Source of the DNA: Methylobacterium sp. J-068
GTDB taxonomy: Bacteria > Pseudomonadota > Alphaproteobacteria > Rhizobiales > Beijerinckiaceae
Direction of reading: 5' to 3'
Assembly: GCF_022829445.1 (NCBI RefSeq)
Contig: NZ_JAKSXY010000125.1
Location: 62,001-126,000, forward strand
Length of the DNA stretch: 64,000 bases
Shown: one piece after another, positions 63,076 through 64,000 of the stretch
Position numbering within the stretch: position 1 is the first letter of the stretch
Layout: every line of letters begins with the position of its first letter
Notes under the pieces: generated by a model
What the model was told of the DNA's origin: nothing
What the model saw: only the letters and a program-made list of their open reading frames with translations
Databases searched by the model: none
Position numbers and translations under genes: made by a program

Positions 63076-64000
63076 ATGAACAAGCCGGAATTTCTGAATC
63101 AGGGCACCAAGTCCCCGTTCTCCCCCCGCTACGACAACTTCATCGGAGGCCAGTGGGTCGCGCCCGTCGCCGGCCGCTATTTCGAGAACACCTCGCCGAT
63201 CACCGGTCGCGTGATCTGCGAAGTCGCCCGCTCGGATGCCGCCGACGTCGACAGGGCGCTCGATGCCGCCCACGCCGCGAAGGAGGCCTGGGGCCGCACC
63301 GCGCCGGGCGAGCGCGCCCGCATCCTGAACCGCATCGCCGACCGGATGGAGGAGAACCTCGATCTGATCGCGCTGGCCGAGACCTGGGACAACGGCAAGC
63401 CGATCCGCGAGACGACCCACGCCGACATCCCGCTCGCCGTCGACCACTGGCGCTACTTCGCCGGCTGCCTGCGCGCGCAGGAAGGCTCGATCTCCGAGAT
63501 CGACCACGACACGGTCGCCTACCACTTCCATGAGCCGCTCGGCGTCGTCGGCCAGATCATCCCGTGGAACTTCCCCATTCTGATGGCGGTGTGGAAGCTG
63601 GCGCCCGCGCTGGCCGCCGGCAACTGCGTCGTGCTCAAGCCCGCCGAGCAGACCCCCGCCTCGATCCTCGTGGTGGCCGAGCTGATCGCCGATCTCTTAC
63701 CCCCGGGCGTGCTCAACATCGTCAACGGCTTCGGCCTGGAATGCGGCAAGCCGCTGGCCTCCTCGCCCCGCATCGCCAAGATCGCCTTCACGGGCGAGAC
63801 GACGACGGGCCGCCTGATCATGCAGTACGCCTCGCAGAACCTGATTCCGGTGACGCTGGAACTCGGCGGCAAGTCGCCGAACATCTTCTTCTCGGACGTG
63901 GCCAACGAGGACGACGACTTCTTCGACAAGGCGCTCGAGGGCTTCACGATGTTCGCCCTCAACCAGGGCGAAGTCTGCACCTGCCCGAGCCGTGCCCTGG
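63076..64000 (+). CDS. NAD-dependent aldehyde dehydrogenase (ExaC/AcoD-like), 5' part
   Basis: The frame is open to the right edge (308 codons seen; family length about 506). A strong ribosome site (AGGAGGAA) precedes the ATG. Visible features: NFIGGQWVAPVAGRYFENTS at the start, IIPWNFPILMAVWKLAPALA with the oxyanion Asn, KPAEQTPAS, FTGETTTGR, the catalytic Glu in LELGGKSPNIFF and the nucleophile Cys in NQGEVCTCPSR. These match the acetaldehyde-oxidising ExaC/AcoD subgroup. It could remove acetaldehyde from ethanolamine or ethanol oxidation. Regulation is not evident from the 240 bases upstream. Confidence 0.93.
   Translation, partial: MNKPEFLNQGTKSPFSPRYDNFIGGQWVAPVAGRYFENTSPITGRVICEVARSDAADVDRALDAAHAAKEAWGRTAPGERARILNRIADRMEENLDLIALAETWDNGKPIRETTHADIPLAVDHWRYFAGCLRAQEGSISEIDHDTVAYHFHEPLGVVGQIIPWNFPILMAVWKLAPALAAGNCVVLKPAEQTPASILVVAELIADLLPPGVLNIVNGFGLECGKPLASSPRIAKIAFTGETTTGRLIMQYASQNLIPVTLELGGKSPNIFFSDVANEDDDFFDKALEGFTMFALNQGEVCTCPSRAL

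Overview
The window is high-GC, gene-dense bacterial chromosome from an alphaproteobacterium, most likely Hyphomicrobiales (Rhizobiales) and plausibly Methylobacteriaceae. This rests on the ntrY-ntrX-hfq-hflX order, hom next to glpX, a Sel1-repeat ExoR homologue, guaB and guaA flanking MAPEG and rsmB genes, one EcfG-like promoter and an oxalate/formate-type transporter. The genus is inference; no rRNA gene is present.

Layout. 1-4.1 kb: the end of an acyltransferase-like membrane protein, then efp divergent from epmA-epmB (EF-P and its beta-lysylation enzymes) and a TerB-domain gene. 4.1-9 kb: a holin-X-like membrane protein, a solitary SNF2-type helicase, a secreted protein behind an EcfG-like promoter, and a NIT-domain chemoreceptor. 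9-14.7 kb: uvrA with a LexA-like box, an outer-membrane protein and a fasciclin protein. 14.7-20.4 kb (minus): ntrY-ntrX, hfq, hflX. 20.6-23.6 kb: a gamma-glutamyltransferase-family hydrolase resembling oxamate amidohydrolase, then an oxalate/formate-type transporter with a near-ideal sigma-54 promoter overlapped by a perfect palindrome. 23.7-30 kb: glpX, hom, ceramidase-like gene, xth, GST and a repeat-bearing glycosyltransferase. 30-41.8 kb (minus): isochorismatase-like gene, poxB, lutABC, transglutaminase, eutBC, ilvD, exoR; this is mainly pyruvate, lactate, ethanolamine and branched-chain amino acid metabolism.

41.9-49.2 kb is the accessory part: a small secreted DRDYG-repeat protein, tRNA-Pro(GGG), decayed IS1182-type transposase and YVTN beta-propeller remnants back to back, and a tightly coupled three-gene glycan cluster (repeat-fused GT2, GT2-GT4 fusion, sugar epimerase) whose 5' end is clearly richer in A+T. 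A repeat of about 38 residues (aromatic pair, N-x-D-V, HY-x3-G, E-G-R) links the small secreted protein and two glycosyltransferases 15 kb apart.

49.3-64 kb returns to core genes: guaA, rsmB (apparently with a CTG start), a tiny lipoprotein, panE-like reductase, two MAPEG genes, guaB, a DUF3313-like lipoprotein, two MFS drug-type exporters, DoxX, a serine hydrolase and the first two thirds of an NAD-dependent aldehyde dehydrogenase that runs off the end. No rRNA, CRISPR array or intact mobile element was seen.
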